A DNA stretch of 64,000 nucleotides from NCBI RefSeq assembly GCF_046000175.1, contig NZ_JBEOMB010000045.1, positions 10,430-74,429 on the forward strand. Direction: 5' to 3'. Made by a program: the position numbers and the translations under genes. Positions 8,446 through 18,124 of the stretch are shown piece after piece. This DNA is from Rhodoplanes sp046000175. Lineage in GTDB: Bacteria; Pseudomonadota; Alphaproteobacteria; Rhizobiales; Xanthobacteraceae. Positions within the stretch are counted from its first letter, which is position 1; every line of letters begins with the position of its first letter. Under the pieces are notes generated by a model. The model worked only from the letters and a program-made list of their open reading frames with translations, was not told the DNA's origin and ran no database searches.

Positions 8446-9026
8446 CCCCGCTAATCGCGAAGCTCGCCTACGGCGCGCTCGTCGTCGGCTGGTTCATCAT
8501 TCGCTACCCTTATGCCCGGCGGGCCCGGCGGACGCCGGTCGCGTCCAGCCGTCGTGGCTTTCGGGAAAACCTCCTTCTGAGCGTCTCGCTGACCGGCCTC
8601 GGGCTGCTCCCGATCCTGTATCTCGCGACCGGGATGCCGCGCTTCGCCGACTACCCGTTCCATCCTGCCGTCGGGACACTCGGCGTTCTCGTCGCCGTCG
8701 CCGCCCTCGTGATGTTCCGGCTCTCCCACAAGGCGCTCGGCCGCAACTGGTCGATCAGCCTCGACGTCCGCGACCGCCATACGCTGGTGACCGACGGAAT
8801 CTATCGCTGGGTCCGGCACCCGATGTACACGGCGTTCTGGCTGTGGGCGCTCGCGCAGGCCCTCCTGCTGCCCAACGCGATCGCCGGTCCGGCCGGGCTG
8901 GTCGGCTTCGGCATCCTCTTCTTCGGGCGGGTGGGCAGCGAGGAGCGGATGATGCTGGATGCGTTCGGCGACCAGTACCGCGCCTACATGGCGCGTACCC
9001 GGCGCGTCATCCCGCTGGTCTACTGA
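8442..9026 (+). CDS. isoprenylcysteine carboxyl methyltransferase-like membrane protein
   Basis: A 194-residue polytopic membrane protein with the hallmark of the ICMT/PEMT methyltransferase group near the C-terminus: YRWVRHPMYTAFWLWALAQA, then a glutamate-bearing SEERMMLDAFGDQYRAYMARTRRVIP. In the family these residues bind S-adenosylmethionine and the substrate head group. Four hydrophobic helices are visible. Bacterial members methylate lipids or small molecules; the substrate here is unknown. The ATG overlaps the stop of the upstream lipase-like gene, which suggests both work on the same membrane lipid. Confidence 0.78.
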   Translation: MTPLIAKLAYGALVVGWFIIRYPYARRARRTPVASSRRGFRENLLLSVSLTGLGLLPILYLATGMPRFADYPFHPAVGTLGVLVAVAALVMFRLSHKALGRNWSISLDVRDRHTLVTDGIYRWVRHPMYTAFWLWALAQALLLPNAIAGPAGLVGFGILFFGRVGSEERMMLDAFGDQYRAYMARTRRVIPLVY

Positions 9027-9453
9027 TCCTCGGGTCTGGCCCCGCCGACCCCTCCGGCGTATCGCAGACCGAATCGTCGAAGCTCCGCTGCTCCTGCCGA
9101 AGCCATCGCCCACTCATCCCCAAGCTTCGAGAGGCTCTCCGAGCCACGAGGGCCCCCGGGCTATCCGGGACGGCTTGCCGGGAGGCGCGCGAGCGACTCG
9201 ACCGATCCGACTTCCTCCATAATTACCATGGGTTTCCGCAGCTTTCTTCGGATGTCTTGTCGCGCAACTAACGTGAGCGTGCTAGGAGCTAGCCGTGCCC
9301 GTGAGGCGTGTCTTTGGTGCAACAATACTTTCGGAATGCGCTGCCTGGAGGGCGTTTTCGGGCTATCGACGGTTGCGCCGCCCGATGTCTTGCACGACGC
9401 TTCGGCAGCTCACGGTGGACGTGGGTACTTGGGGAAAGATCACGGGGGCTCAC
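9027..9453. other. 427-base intergenic region before the repeat peptide gene
   Basis: No gene is supported. Short open frames cross it but lack plausible composition or a ribosome site. A less G+C-rich patch (CTTCCTCCATAATTACCATGG, near 9210-9232) is the most likely place for promoter elements of the small secreted protein at 9454. Confidence 0.45.
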
Positions 9454-9648
9454 ATGTTGAAACTCGCAGTCATCGCATCCGCCAGTCTCGCCTTGGTCGG
9501 CTCGGCCTTCGCCGCCGACATGCCGGTTCGGCAGCCGCCGCCGCCGGTCGCGGCCGTCGGCAAGGCTCCGATCGGCAAGGCTCCGATCGGCAAGGCGCCG
9601 ATCGGCAAGGCTCCGATCGGCAAGGGCCCGGTCGTCGCGAAGTACTGA
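9454..9648 (+). CDS. small secreted repeat peptide (GKAPI repeats)
   Basis: A 64-residue protein with a clear Sec signal peptide (MLKLAVIASASLALVGSAFA, then ADMPV). A proline stretch QPPPPV follows. From residue 36 it consists of five pentapeptides: four exact GKAPI units and a last GKGPV, ending VAKY. The mature part is only about 44 residues, basic and without Cys, so it is expected to be unstructured in the periplasm or outside. A terminator-like hairpin follows the stop. Function unknown; I know no characterised family with this repeat. An in-frame start further upstream (9295) is possible but would bury the signal peptide. Confidence 0.7.
   Translation: MLKLAVIASASLALVGSAFAADMPVRQPPPPVAAVGKAPIGKAPIGKAPIGKAPIGKGPVVAKY
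9559..9633 (+). repeat. 15-base tandem repeat inside the GKAPI peptide gene
   Basis: Five head-to-tail 15-base units of GGCAAGGCTCCGATC; three are identical, one differs at one base (GCG for GCT) and the last is diverged. The unit length is a multiple of three, so gain or loss of units would change protein length without breaking the frame. Confidence 0.9.
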
Positions 9649-9660
9649 GACAGGTCTCGG

Positions 9661-9690
9661 GCCGGCCGATCGCTCGGCCGGCTCGCTCTT
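9661..9690 (+). terminator. terminator-like hairpin after the repeat peptide
   Basis: A perfect 9-base stem GCCGGCCGA/TCGGCCGGC with a four-base loop TCGC lies 13 bases after the stop at 9648. It is followed by TCGCTCTT rather than a true T-run, so termination may be weak. Confidence 0.45.
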
Positions 9691-9822
9691 CTCGGCCGGT
9701 CCATGACCGTCGGCTGCAAGACCGTCCGTTACAAGACCGTCCGCTGCAACATCCGGGACCGCTGGTCGCTATGCTCGACCTGCGGTCCCGCAGCAACCGG
9801 TGCCGTGAGCCAGGAGGCCTCG

Positions 9823-10494
9823 ATGTTCGACCTTTTCAATCGCAAACGTCTCGTCGCGATCGTCGCCGGCCTGTCAGCGATCGTCCTGTCGAGCGGCGTC
9901 GCGATCGATGCGGCCCAGGCGCAGAGCACCACTCTGACGCGCGTCTCCGCCGTCGGCCAGGTGGACGGCGACGTCGCCGCGCCGCGCCCGCCCAAGCCGG
10001 CCGCGAAGTCCGGCGGCCGCTACTATGTCGATTTCCGCGCCCGCACCGCGGCGAGCTACGGCCACGCCTTCATCTGGTACGGCAAGTCGGGCCAGCGCGC
10101 CGTCGAGGTGGCCGGCCTGCATCCGGCGACCGACAGCGTCATTCCCTACATTCTCGGGCATATCCTCCCGGTGCCGGCCGAGACCGGCAAGAGCTACGGC
10201 GATCTCGACGAGCAGTACCTGACCGCGAGCTACCGGGTGTACCTGACGGACGCCGAGGCCCAGAAGGTGTTTGCCTACATCAAGCGCAAGCAGGCCACCA
10301 CGCTGGTGTGGAACGCCGCGACCATCAACTGCGTCGCGTTCATCTCCGACATCGCCCAGTACATGGGCCTCGAGGTGCCGAGCTCGAACCTGCTGTACCC
10401 GGAAGACTGGGTGAACAAGCTGCGCGCGCTCAACCGCGGCCGCAAGGTGACGGTCGGCGCGGAGACGCGCGGGTTCCAGAGCGACGCCCGTTGA
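9823..10494 (+). CDS. secreted protein, possible permuted NlpC/P60 or LRAT-like fold
   Basis: A 223-residue protein with a Sec signal (RLVAIVAGLSAIVLSSGVA, cleavage near AQAQ). The mature part has SYGHAFIWYGK early and INCVAFISDIAQYMG late. A histidine on a strand followed by a cysteine at the start of a helix is the order seen in circularly permuted papain-like proteins (LRAT and YaeF/YiiX types), so a cell-wall or lipid-linked amidase or acyltransferase is conceivable. This is inference from motif order only. The ATG at 9823 has a strong ribosome site (CAGGAGGCC) at proper spacing; the longer frame from 9703 runs through a short tandem repeat and is rejected. Confidence 0.68.
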   Translation: MFDLFNRKRLVAIVAGLSAIVLSSGVAIDAAQAQSTTLTRVSAVGQVDGDVAAPRPPKPAAKSGGRYYVDFRARTAASYGHAFIWYGKSGQRAVEVAGLHPATDSVIPYILGHILPVPAETGKSYGDLDEQYLTASYRVYLTDAEAQKVFAYIKRKQATTLVWNAATINCVAFISDIAQYMGLEVPSSNLLYPEDWVNKLRALNRGRKVTVGAETRGFQSDAR

Positions 10495-10968
10495 AGGGCG
10501 GCGCCGGTCGCGGCGTAAACCGCCACGGGACCGGACGGATCGAGATGCGACGGCTCGCCCCCTGGGCGAGCCGTCGGCGTTCAGGGGGCCGGTCGCGGTG
10601 GCCGAGCGGGTCCGATCGGCGACGTTCGACTGTTCTTCGAGCCCTTGAATTTCCCGGAGAAAACCGCGCCCCGGCCGACCCGGATCGGCCGGGTTCTGTT
10701 GACGGCCCCGCCCGAACGTGTAAAACGGGCCGACCTAGACGTTCGAAGTTTCGGACGAGTCTGCAGGGACCGCCCCGATTTCGATTGCGATCCGAGCCTC
10801 CTGGCGTCTGGAATTCCTCAACTCCAGCCTGGTCTGAGCGTCGCCGATCGCACAGCCCGGCCGGGGGGCGGCTCTCGCGGCAGGATGTCCGTGAGGAGAG
10901 GGAGCCGACGGCGATCCGGCCGTCGCCCGCGCGGCTTTTCACGCATTTTGGGACGATCGGAAGAGGCG
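10495..10968. other. 474-base intergenic region upstream of secE
   Basis: No gene is supported on either strand. It contains the candidate secE promoter at 10699-10726. The upstream part is rich in C and G with short inverted repeats (for example CGGATCGGCCGGGTTCTG) but has no convincing terminator. The length is unusual because in relatives secE lies close to tRNA-Trp. Confidence 0.5.
10699..10726 (+). promoter_or_regulatory. candidate housekeeping promoter of secE-nusG
   Basis: TTGACG (10699-10704) and TAAAAC (10721-10726) are spaced by 16 bases. The TTGAC half is the alphaproteobacterial -35 consensus. It lies about 240 bases before the secE start, leaving a long leader. Confidence 0.42.
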
Positions 10969-11166
10969 ATGGCGAAGGTTAGCCCGTTCAAGTTCTTGCA
11001 GGAGGTCCGCTCGGAGACCGAGAAGGTCACCTGGCCGACCCGGCGGGAAACCGCGATCACCACCCTGATGGTGTTCGTGATGTCGGCGAGCGCCGCCATC
11101 TTCTTCCTGCTCGCCGACCAGGTGATCCGGTTCGGCGTGACGCTCGTGCTCGGGATCGGACGCTGA
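10969..11166 (+). CDS. secE: preprotein translocase subunit SecE
   Basis: A 65-residue SecE, the single-helix bacterial form that clamps SecY in the inner-membrane translocon. The amphipathic segment PFKFLQEVRSETEKVTWPTR carries the near-invariant VTWPTR motif, followed by one membrane helix (TLMVFVMSASAAIFFLLADQ). The ATG at 10969 gives the usual start MAKVSPFKF; longer frames upstream are not coding. nusG follows after 8 bases, the standard arrangement. Confidence 0.95.
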   Translation: MAKVSPFKFLQEVRSETEKVTWPTRRETAITTLMVFVMSASAAIFFLLADQVIRFGVTLVLGIGR

Positions 11167-11174
11167 CGCGGCGG

Positions 11175-11714
11175 ATGATGGACATGAGCAAGCGCTGGTA
11201 CATCGTTCACGCCTATTCGAATTTCGAGAACAAGGTCGCCGAGTCGATCCGCGAGCAGGCGCGCCAGCGCCACCTCGAGCACCTGTTCGACGAGATCCTG
11301 GTGCCCAAGGAGAAGGTCCAGGAGGTGCGCCGCGGCCGCAAGGTCGATTCGGAGCGCAAGTTCTTCCCCGGCTACGTGCTGGTGAAGATGGACCTCACCG
11401 ACGAGGCCTACCACCTCATCAAGAACACCCCGAAGGTCACCGGCTTCCTCGGCAGCGACAACAAGCCGATGCCGATCTCCGAGGCCGAGGCCGGCCGCAT
11501 CCTGCATCAGGTGCAGGAGGGCATCGAACGGCCGAAGCCGACCGTCTCGTTCGAGATCGGCGAGCAGGTGCGGGTCTCCGACGGCCCGTTTGCGTCGTTC
11601 AACGGCGTGGTCGAGGAGGTCGACGACGCCCGCTCGCGCATCAAGGTCGCGGTGTCGATCTTCGGCCGCGCCACGCCGGTCGAGCTGGAGTTCGGGCAGG
11701 TCGAGAAGGTCTGA
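11175..11714 (+). CDS. nusG: transcription termination/antitermination protein NusG
   Basis: A 179-residue NusG. The N-terminal NGN domain starts KRWYIVHAYSNFENKVAE and contains FFPGYVLVKM, the RNA-polymerase-binding part. The C-terminal KOW domain is around residues 128-179 (GEQVRVSDGPFASFNGVVEE), which contacts Rho or ribosomal protein S10. Three in-frame ATGs open the gene (11175, 11178, 11184); the third gives MSKRWYIV, the more usual start. It is in operon with secE, and a strong hairpin follows at 11751. Confidence 0.96.
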   Translation: MMDMSKRWYIVHAYSNFENKVAESIREQARQRHLEHLFDEILVPKEKVQEVRRGRKVDSERKFFPGYVLVKMDLTDEAYHLIKNTPKVTGFLGSDNKPMPISEAEAGRILHQVQEGIERPKPTVSFEIGEQVRVSDGPFASFNGVVEEVDDARSRIKVAVSIFGRATPVELEFGQVEKV

Positions 11715-12016
11715 CCGCAACATCCTGTCAACCATGGAATTTCGTCGATCGGCCGGGCTTCGTCCCGGCCGTTTTCGTCGGCGGCGGGTCGGGCGCGGGG
11801 CGAGTCGGGTGAGCGTCGGTTCCTCCGGCGTCTCGGGCGTCACGCGGGGGCGCCCCCTTGTCTCCGGCCCGGTCCCGGGATAGAGAACCGCCACCCCGCC
11901 GCCGGCCTCGCGCCGACGGCGGCGGCGATACGTGGGAGGAGGGACGGTTCGCCGACCGCCCTTGATCCGCACCACGAACCCTGCGAGCCGGCGGCGCCGG
12001 CGCGAAGGACTTTGCC
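11715..12016. other. 302-base nusG-rplK intergenic region
   Basis: It holds the terminator hairpin at 11751-11775 and then the presumed rplK promoter and leader. No gene is supported. The spacing agrees with rplKA being a transcription unit separate from secE-nusG. Confidence 0.5.
11751..11775 (+). terminator. rho-independent terminator after nusG
   Basis: Stem GGCCGGG/CCCGGCC with loop CTTCGT, followed by GTTTT. It lies 36 bases after the nusG stop. Confidence 0.7.
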
Positions 12017-12445
12017 ATGGCGAAGAAAATCACAGGATACCTGAAGCTTCAGGTGCCGGCGGGAGCGGCCAATCCGTCTCCGCCGATCGGCCCCGCGCTC
12101 GGTCAGCGCGGCCTCAACATCATGGAGTTCTGCAAGGCGTTCAACGCCCAGAGCCAGCAGATGGAGAAGGGATCGCCGATCCCGGTCGTCATCACCATCT
12201 ATGCCGACCGCTCCTTCACGTTCGAGATGCGCACCCCGCCGGTGTCGTACTTCCTCAAGAAGGCGGCCGGCATCCAGTCGGGTGCCAAGGCGACCGGCCG
12301 CGATTTCGTGGGCTCGATCACCCAGGCCCAGGTGCGCGAGATCGCCGAGAAGAAGATGAAGGACTTCAACACCGACAACATCGAGTCGGCGATGCGCATG
12401 ATCGAGGGCTCCGCCCGGTCCATGGGCCTGAGCGTGAAGGGCTGA
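12017..12445 (+). CDS. rplK: 50S ribosomal protein L11
   Basis: A 142-residue L11, the standard length. The N-terminal domain starts AKKITGYLKLQVPAGAANPS with PPIGPALGQRGLNIMEFCK, the proline-rich region that contacts release factors and translation factors. The C-terminal rRNA-binding domain has KKAAGIQSGA and ends SARSMGLSVKG. AAGGA precedes the ATG. rplA follows after 4 bases. Confidence 0.98.
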   Translation: MAKKITGYLKLQVPAGAANPSPPIGPALGQRGLNIMEFCKAFNAQSQQMEKGSPIPVVITIYADRSFTFEMRTPPVSYFLKKAAGIQSGAKATGRDFVGSITQAQVREIAEKKMKDFNTDNIESAMRMIEGSARSMGLSVKG

Positions 12446-12449
12446 TCCG

Positions 12450-13166
<717 letters not shown>

Positions 13167-13211
13167 CGAGCCGCGACGCGGGCGTCGCCCGCGTGCGAGA
13201 CGAACGAGGAA

Positions 13212-13235
13212 CGGCCGGGCCAGTCCCGGCCGTTT
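13212..13235 (+). terminator. terminator after rplA
   Basis: Stem CGGCCGGG/CCCGGCCG with loop CCAGT followed by TTT, 45 bases after the rplA stop. It closes the rplKA unit and resembles the hairpin after nusG. Confidence 0.62.
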
Positions 13236-13445
13236 CGATTCGCGCAACACGGTTCGCCTCTGTGGATCGGCCCGAATTGTGTCCGCTCGTCGCCATAGTC
13301 TGGGCGGGAATGCGCGCATGATACGGTCGACAGCGTTGGCCGGTCGGCGCGAAGCCATTAAGACTCCGTCAATGATCGAATGTCCTCGACGGATTCGCGC
13401 TCCGGCACCCGCATCGGCCGATCTGCAGACCCGGAGGTGCCCGGC

Positions 13446-13985
13446 GTGACCTTGTGCCGAGTATCGACTCTGTTTCTGATCGCCATCCTGGCGCCGCTCG
13501 CCGGCGCTGCTCGGGTGCAGGCGCAGCAGACGACCATCACGACGGGCTTCGTGGTGCGCATGCCGATGCCGCTCGCGGCTGTGCCGCGGCCCGACGCCGA
13601 GCGGCCCACGCTGGTCGGGCACGGGCTCTCCTTCACGCGCCGCGGCACGCCGATGGCGCAGCCCGGCCGGGCCGGGCTGCTCGTGGAATGCCGGCAGGGC
13701 ACGCTCGAGCTGCTCGCCCTCGACCTCGACTGGCCGCCCGGCTCGGAGCCGGTCGGCGACGTCGACGTGACGGTCCTGCTCGATCAGGTGGCGAGCCCGG
13801 AGCGCTGGCGCATTCTCGGCAACGCCTATGCGCCGCCCGACCCGGCGGCGCTGCTGGAGCGCTTCCGCACCGCCCGCAGCTTCGCCCTGCAGGTGCGCAC
13901 GAGCGGCGGCGAGCGCGAGCTCAGCTTCGATTTGCGCGGCGTCTCGGCGGCCGCCGGCCGGCTCCACGCCACCTGCGCCAACTGA
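13446..13985 (+). CDS. secreted hypothetical protein
   Basis: A 179-residue protein with a Sec signal peptide (VSTLFLIAILAPLAGAARVQAQ) when started at the GTG at 13446, which has GGAGG 10 bases upstream. An ATG at 13380 would add 22 polar residues before the signal and is less likely. The mature part is mainly beta-type and ends SAAAGRLHATCAN; two cysteines (CRQGT and ATCAN) could form a disulfide. I recognise no family. It lies between rplA and a convergent small gene. Confidence 0.6.
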   Translation: MTLCRVSTLFLIAILAPLAGAARVQAQQTTITTGFVVRMPMPLAAVPRPDAERPTLVGHGLSFTRRGTPMAQPGRAGLLVECRQGTLELLALDLDWPPGSEPVGDVDVTVLLDQVASPERWRILGNAYAPPDPAALLERFRTARSFALQVRTSGGERELSFDLRGVSAAAGRLHATCAN

Positions 13986-14040
13986 GCCGCCTGGTCCTCG
14001 GGGCGTCGCCGCCCGGCCGCGGTGGGCAGCCCCCGTTCCG

Positions 14041-14400
14041 TCACGCCTTCGGCAGGCCGCCGCGCTCGAACACCGGCGTGTCCTCGTCACGGTCCTCCGC
14101 GCCGGGGCCGGTGGCGATGTCCTCGGCGGCGCGTCGCGTCGCCTCCTCGGTCTCGCTCAGTCCGTCCGCGGTCTCGTCGGCGCCGGTTCCGGGCTGGTGC
14201 GCGCCCGTCACGGCGCTGCGCGGCACCGCGCCGACGTCCCGCCGGCGGGCCTCGTCGTCGAAGTCGCTGCGATCGGCAGGATCGCGCTCGGCCGAACGGC
14301 CGCCGGGGGTCTCCAGCAGAGGCCGGTCGGCATCGCTCACCTGGCCCTGATCGGCGAAGCCCTTTCCGGGCGGTCTCGCGCGCGTCTCGTCACGGTCCAT
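14041..14400 (-). CDS. small acidic disordered protein
   Basis: A 119-residue, very hydrophilic protein without hydrophobic core segments (DRDETRARPPGKGF at the start, ETEEATRRAAEDIATGPGAE near the end). Composition suggests intrinsic disorder. A GGGAG ribosome site precedes the ATG. The codon pattern is consistent with coding, but no domain is recognised. It lies downstream of, and co-directional with, the FAD-subunit gene. Confidence 0.55.
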   Translation of the reverse strand: MDRDETRARPPGKGFADQGQVSDADRPLLETPGGRSAERDPADRSDFDDEARRRDVGAVPRSAVTGAHQPGTGADETADGLSETEEATRRAAEDIATGPGAEDRDEDTPVFERGGLPKA

Positions 14401-14497
14401 GCGGGGTCTCCCTGTCCCGGGGAAACCCGTCGCCGGAGAGGCCGTTCCGTCACGCCGGCAGGCCCCGGCGACGGCGTGACGGCGGGCTGCGGCCGGA

Positions 14498-15358
14498 TCA
14501 GGCGCCGAAGGCGCTGCGCAGCGCGCGGCTGAGCGCGAAGGCGTAGTTGTGGAGATTGGCGTCGGCGAGGGCCGGCAGGCCCTCGATCATCTCCTCGCAG
14601 GCCTCGAGCCGCATGGCGGGGAGGTCCGGCGGACGCTCGGCGAAGGCCTTCGACACGTCGGCGAGGATCAGCGGCGGGCACTTCAGGCCGCCGAGCACGA
14701 CGCGGCTGGCGCCGCGCTCCGGATCCGAGATCACGGCAGCGATCGCGTCGGCCGATTCGCTGACCGTCCGGGTGACCTTGTAGTAGCCCCAGCGCGCTCG
14801 CTTCGACGATCGCGGCAGGCTGATCGACGTGACGATCTCGGCGGTGCCGAGCGCGTTGGTGAACGCCTCGGGGTAGAAGCGGGTGATCGGGATGCGGCGC
14901 TCGCCCTCCGGCGACAGCGTCACCATGGTGGCGTCGAGCGCGACGAGGGCGGTCGGCCAGTCGGCGCAGGGGTCGGCCCAGCATGCGGTGCCGCCGAGCG
15001 TGCCGCGGTTGCGGACGTCGCGGTGCGCGATGCCGTGCGCCACATAGGGCAGCATGCCGGCGACCGGATCGGGCACCAGCCCGTCCTCGATCATCGCATG
15101 GGTCACCATGGCGCCGACCATCACGGTGTCGCCGTGCGCCTCGATCATGCGCAGCTCGGTGGCTTGGCCGAGGTCGACGAGCACGTGCGGGACCGTCGAC
15201 CGCAGGCTCATCTGCGGGATCAGCGACTGACCGCCCGCCATGACCACGCCGCGCTCGCCGCACTGGGCCAGCACGTTGACGGCCTCCTCGGCGCAGAGCA
15301 CCCGGACATAATCGAAATGCGCAGCGTCCATGCAGACGTCCAGCGAGGGTTCCTTCAT
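14498..15358 (-). CDS. FAD-binding subunit of a molybdenum hydroxylase (CoxM/XdhB type)
   Basis: A 286-residue medium subunit of the xanthine dehydrogenase/CO dehydrogenase family. FAD-binding motifs are MAGGQSLIPQM (first flavin loop) and RNRGTLGGTACWADP (second, normally RNxGTxGG). The C-terminal CO_deh_flav domain ends LSRALRSAFGA. In an active enzyme it passes electrons from the [2Fe-2S] subunit to the acceptor, with the Mo subunit doing substrate hydroxylation. Neither partner gene is within the window around it, so it is an orphan here. Function depends on partners elsewhere or it is a relic; no inactivating change is visible. Confidence 0.85.
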   Translation of the reverse strand: MKEPSLDVCMDAAHFDYVRVLCAEEAVNVLAQCGERGVVMAGGQSLIPQMSLRSTVPHVLVDLGQATELRMIEAHGDTVMVGAMVTHAMIEDGLVPDPVAGMLPYVAHGIAHRDVRNRGTLGGTACWADPCADWPTALVALDATMVTLSPEGERRIPITRFYPEAFTNALGTAEIVTSISLPRSSKRARWGYYKVTRTVSESADAIAAVISDPERGASRVVLGGLKCPPLILADVSKAFAERPPDLPAMRLEACEEMIEGLPALADANLHNYAFALSRALRSAFGA

Positions 15359-15784
15359 GGGGCGCCTCCCGGCCGGGAGCGCGCCCGATCCTCACGATCG
15401 AACGGCCCGCCTTCGATTGCCCGAACGGGCGAGGCCGACGGCGCCGGCATTATCCGCGCGAGGCTCCGGTTGCGGGCCTCGCAGACGTGTCTCGTTGCGC
15501 GAGCCGGGGCCGCGGGACGCGGCGCGTCCGAAAACAGGAAGGTCCAGCGATCCAACACGGTCCTGAGCCGGGCTCGTCACGAAACAGTCCGAGGTTGACG
15601 CAACCCCGGACGTTCCTGCTCTCACGGAAATCAGGTCGTTGTCAATTTGTCAGAACACGGCCTGAGTCCGGTGTTCTGGACAGCGGGCCGGAGGCGCTCG
15701 CCGCCTCGTCACTGCGCCGCCGCGGCGATGCCGCCCGTCCCCCGTCCGCCCGGAAGCTGACGCGGACGCGGCGGCGCGAATCGT
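15359..15784. other. 426-base intergenic region with an inverted repeat
   Basis: No gene is supported. The main feature is the 8-base inverted pair CAGAACAC (15651-15658) and GTGTTCTG (15671-15678) with a 12-base spacer. It lies about 105 bases past the decarboxylase stop and 290 bases before the FAD-subunit start, both read leftward. It could be a terminator stem (no T-run) or a regulator site. Confidence 0.5.
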
Positions 15785-16891
<1,107 letters not shown>

Positions 16892-17011
16892 CCGTCTGCC
16901 AGGCCCGGCGCCGCGTGGCGGATAACCGGGCTCGACGCCCGATCCCGCCCCGGCCGGACGGATCTCGTTCTACAAACCGCGTGCGGGCGACGAGAGTTCC
17001 TGATCAAGTCG

Positions 17012-18124
17012 TCAGGCGACCGCATCCACGGCTCTTGCCGCGACGGCCCGCGCCCGCGCGGCCCGCGCTTCGGCGTGGTGGTCCTCGAGCGCGCGGGCGC
17101 GCTCGCGCGCCGTGTGGCAGGCGAGTGTCCGTCGGCGTGCCGCCGCCGCGATGTCGCGCCGGCGCTCCTCCGGCATGTCGCGCAGGATCGCCATGGCCTC
17201 CTCGGTCGTGTCCGCGACCAGAATCTCGGAGCCCGGCGCGTAGAAGGCATCGAGCCCGGCCCAGCGATCCGAGATGACCGGCACGCCGCAGGCACCGGCC
17301 TCGAACAGCCGCACGCTCGGCGACCAGCCGGCTGCGATCATGTCGGCCCGGGTGACGTTGAGGGTGAAGCGCTGCCCGCAGTAGAAGCGGGCGTGCTCCT
17401 GCGGCGGCAGGTGATCGATCCGCGCGACGTTCGCGGGCCAGTCGAGCATGGGGGGATACTGCGGCCCGGCGACCGCGAAGCGCAGCGCCGGCAGGCGACG
17501 CGCCGGCTCGACCAGCAGCCGATCGAGCGTCGGCTGGCGATCCGGACTGTAGGTGCCGACATAGCCGAGCGCGAGATGCGGAACGACGTCGTGCGGCCTG
17601 TGCAGCTCCGGATCGACGGCGCAATAGAGCGGCCGCGCCGCCCGCGCACCCCAGGTCTCCTCGATCAGCTCCAGCACGGGGCCGCCGGTGAACGACAGAT
17701 AAAGATCGAAGCGCGGCACCAACGCAGGGGCGATGTAGTCGGTGACGCCCTGCTCGAGCCGCTTCAGCGTCACCGGCGTGTCGATGTCGTAGAAGGCCGT
17801 GATGCCGCGCGCCTCGGTCGTCACCCAGTCGGCGATCGCGGTGCCGTCCGGCACGAAGGAGCCGAGGATCACGAGATCGGCCTCGCGCACCAGGCCGCCG
17901 TGCCGGCGCGGCAGCTCGGCGAGCGACTCGTAGAGCTCGATCCGGCACCAGTCGGGCCGGACCAGATCACGATGGTCGCGATACCAGGCGACGTCCCGCT
18001 CGAGAAACGTCACGCGGTGACCGCGATCGGCCAGCGCTTTGATCAGCGCCCGGTACGTCGTGGCGTGGCCGTTGCCCCAGGACGACGTGATCGAGAGGCC
18101 GAGGACGACGATGTCGAGCGTCAT
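17012..18124 (-). CDS. CgeB-like glycosyltransferase
   Basis: A 370-residue cytosolic GT-B glycosyltransferase of the CgeB type. It starts with the nucleotide-fold strand LDIVVLGLSITSSWGNGHAT, contains the acceptor-side FYDIDTPVTL segment, and ends with the donor-binding pattern PSVRLFEAGACGVPVISDRW. It resembles the protein at 27907-29052 over its whole length, so the two are paralogs. The ATG overlaps the stop of the gene before it (ATGA). Sugar donor and acceptor are unknown. Confidence 0.85.
   Translation of the reverse strand: MTLDIVVLGLSITSSWGNGHATTYRALIKALADRGHRVTFLERDVAWYRDHRDLVRPDWCRIELYESLAELPRRHGGLVREADLVILGSFVPDGTAIADWVTTEARGITAFYDIDTPVTLKRLEQGVTDYIAPALVPRFDLYLSFTGGPVLELIEETWGARAARPLYCAVDPELHRPHDVVPHLALGYVGTYSPDRQPTLDRLLVEPARRLPALRFAVAGPQYPPMLDWPANVARIDHLPPQEHARFYCGQRFTLNVTRADMIAAGWSPSVRLFEAGACGVPVISDRWAGLDAFYAPGSEILVADTTEEAMAILRDMPEERRRDIAAAARRRTLACHTARERARALEDHHAEARAARARAVAARAVDAVA

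Noticed and set aside
9703..9822. Longer N-terminus for the secreted protein (MTVGCKTVRYKTVRC and onward)
   Set aside because: It comes from a short tandem DNA repeat, would block the signal peptide, and a strong ribosome site lies before the ATG at 9823.
10430..10942. 170-codon minus-strand frame upstream of secE
   Set aside because: Arginine-rich, overlaps the 3' end of a real gene and the candidate secE promoter, with no recognisable domain.
6728..10968. Integrative element inserted at tRNA-Trp
   Set aside because: No integrase, no direct repeat of the tRNA 3' end, and base composition is like the surroundings. Kept only as an unusual gene order.
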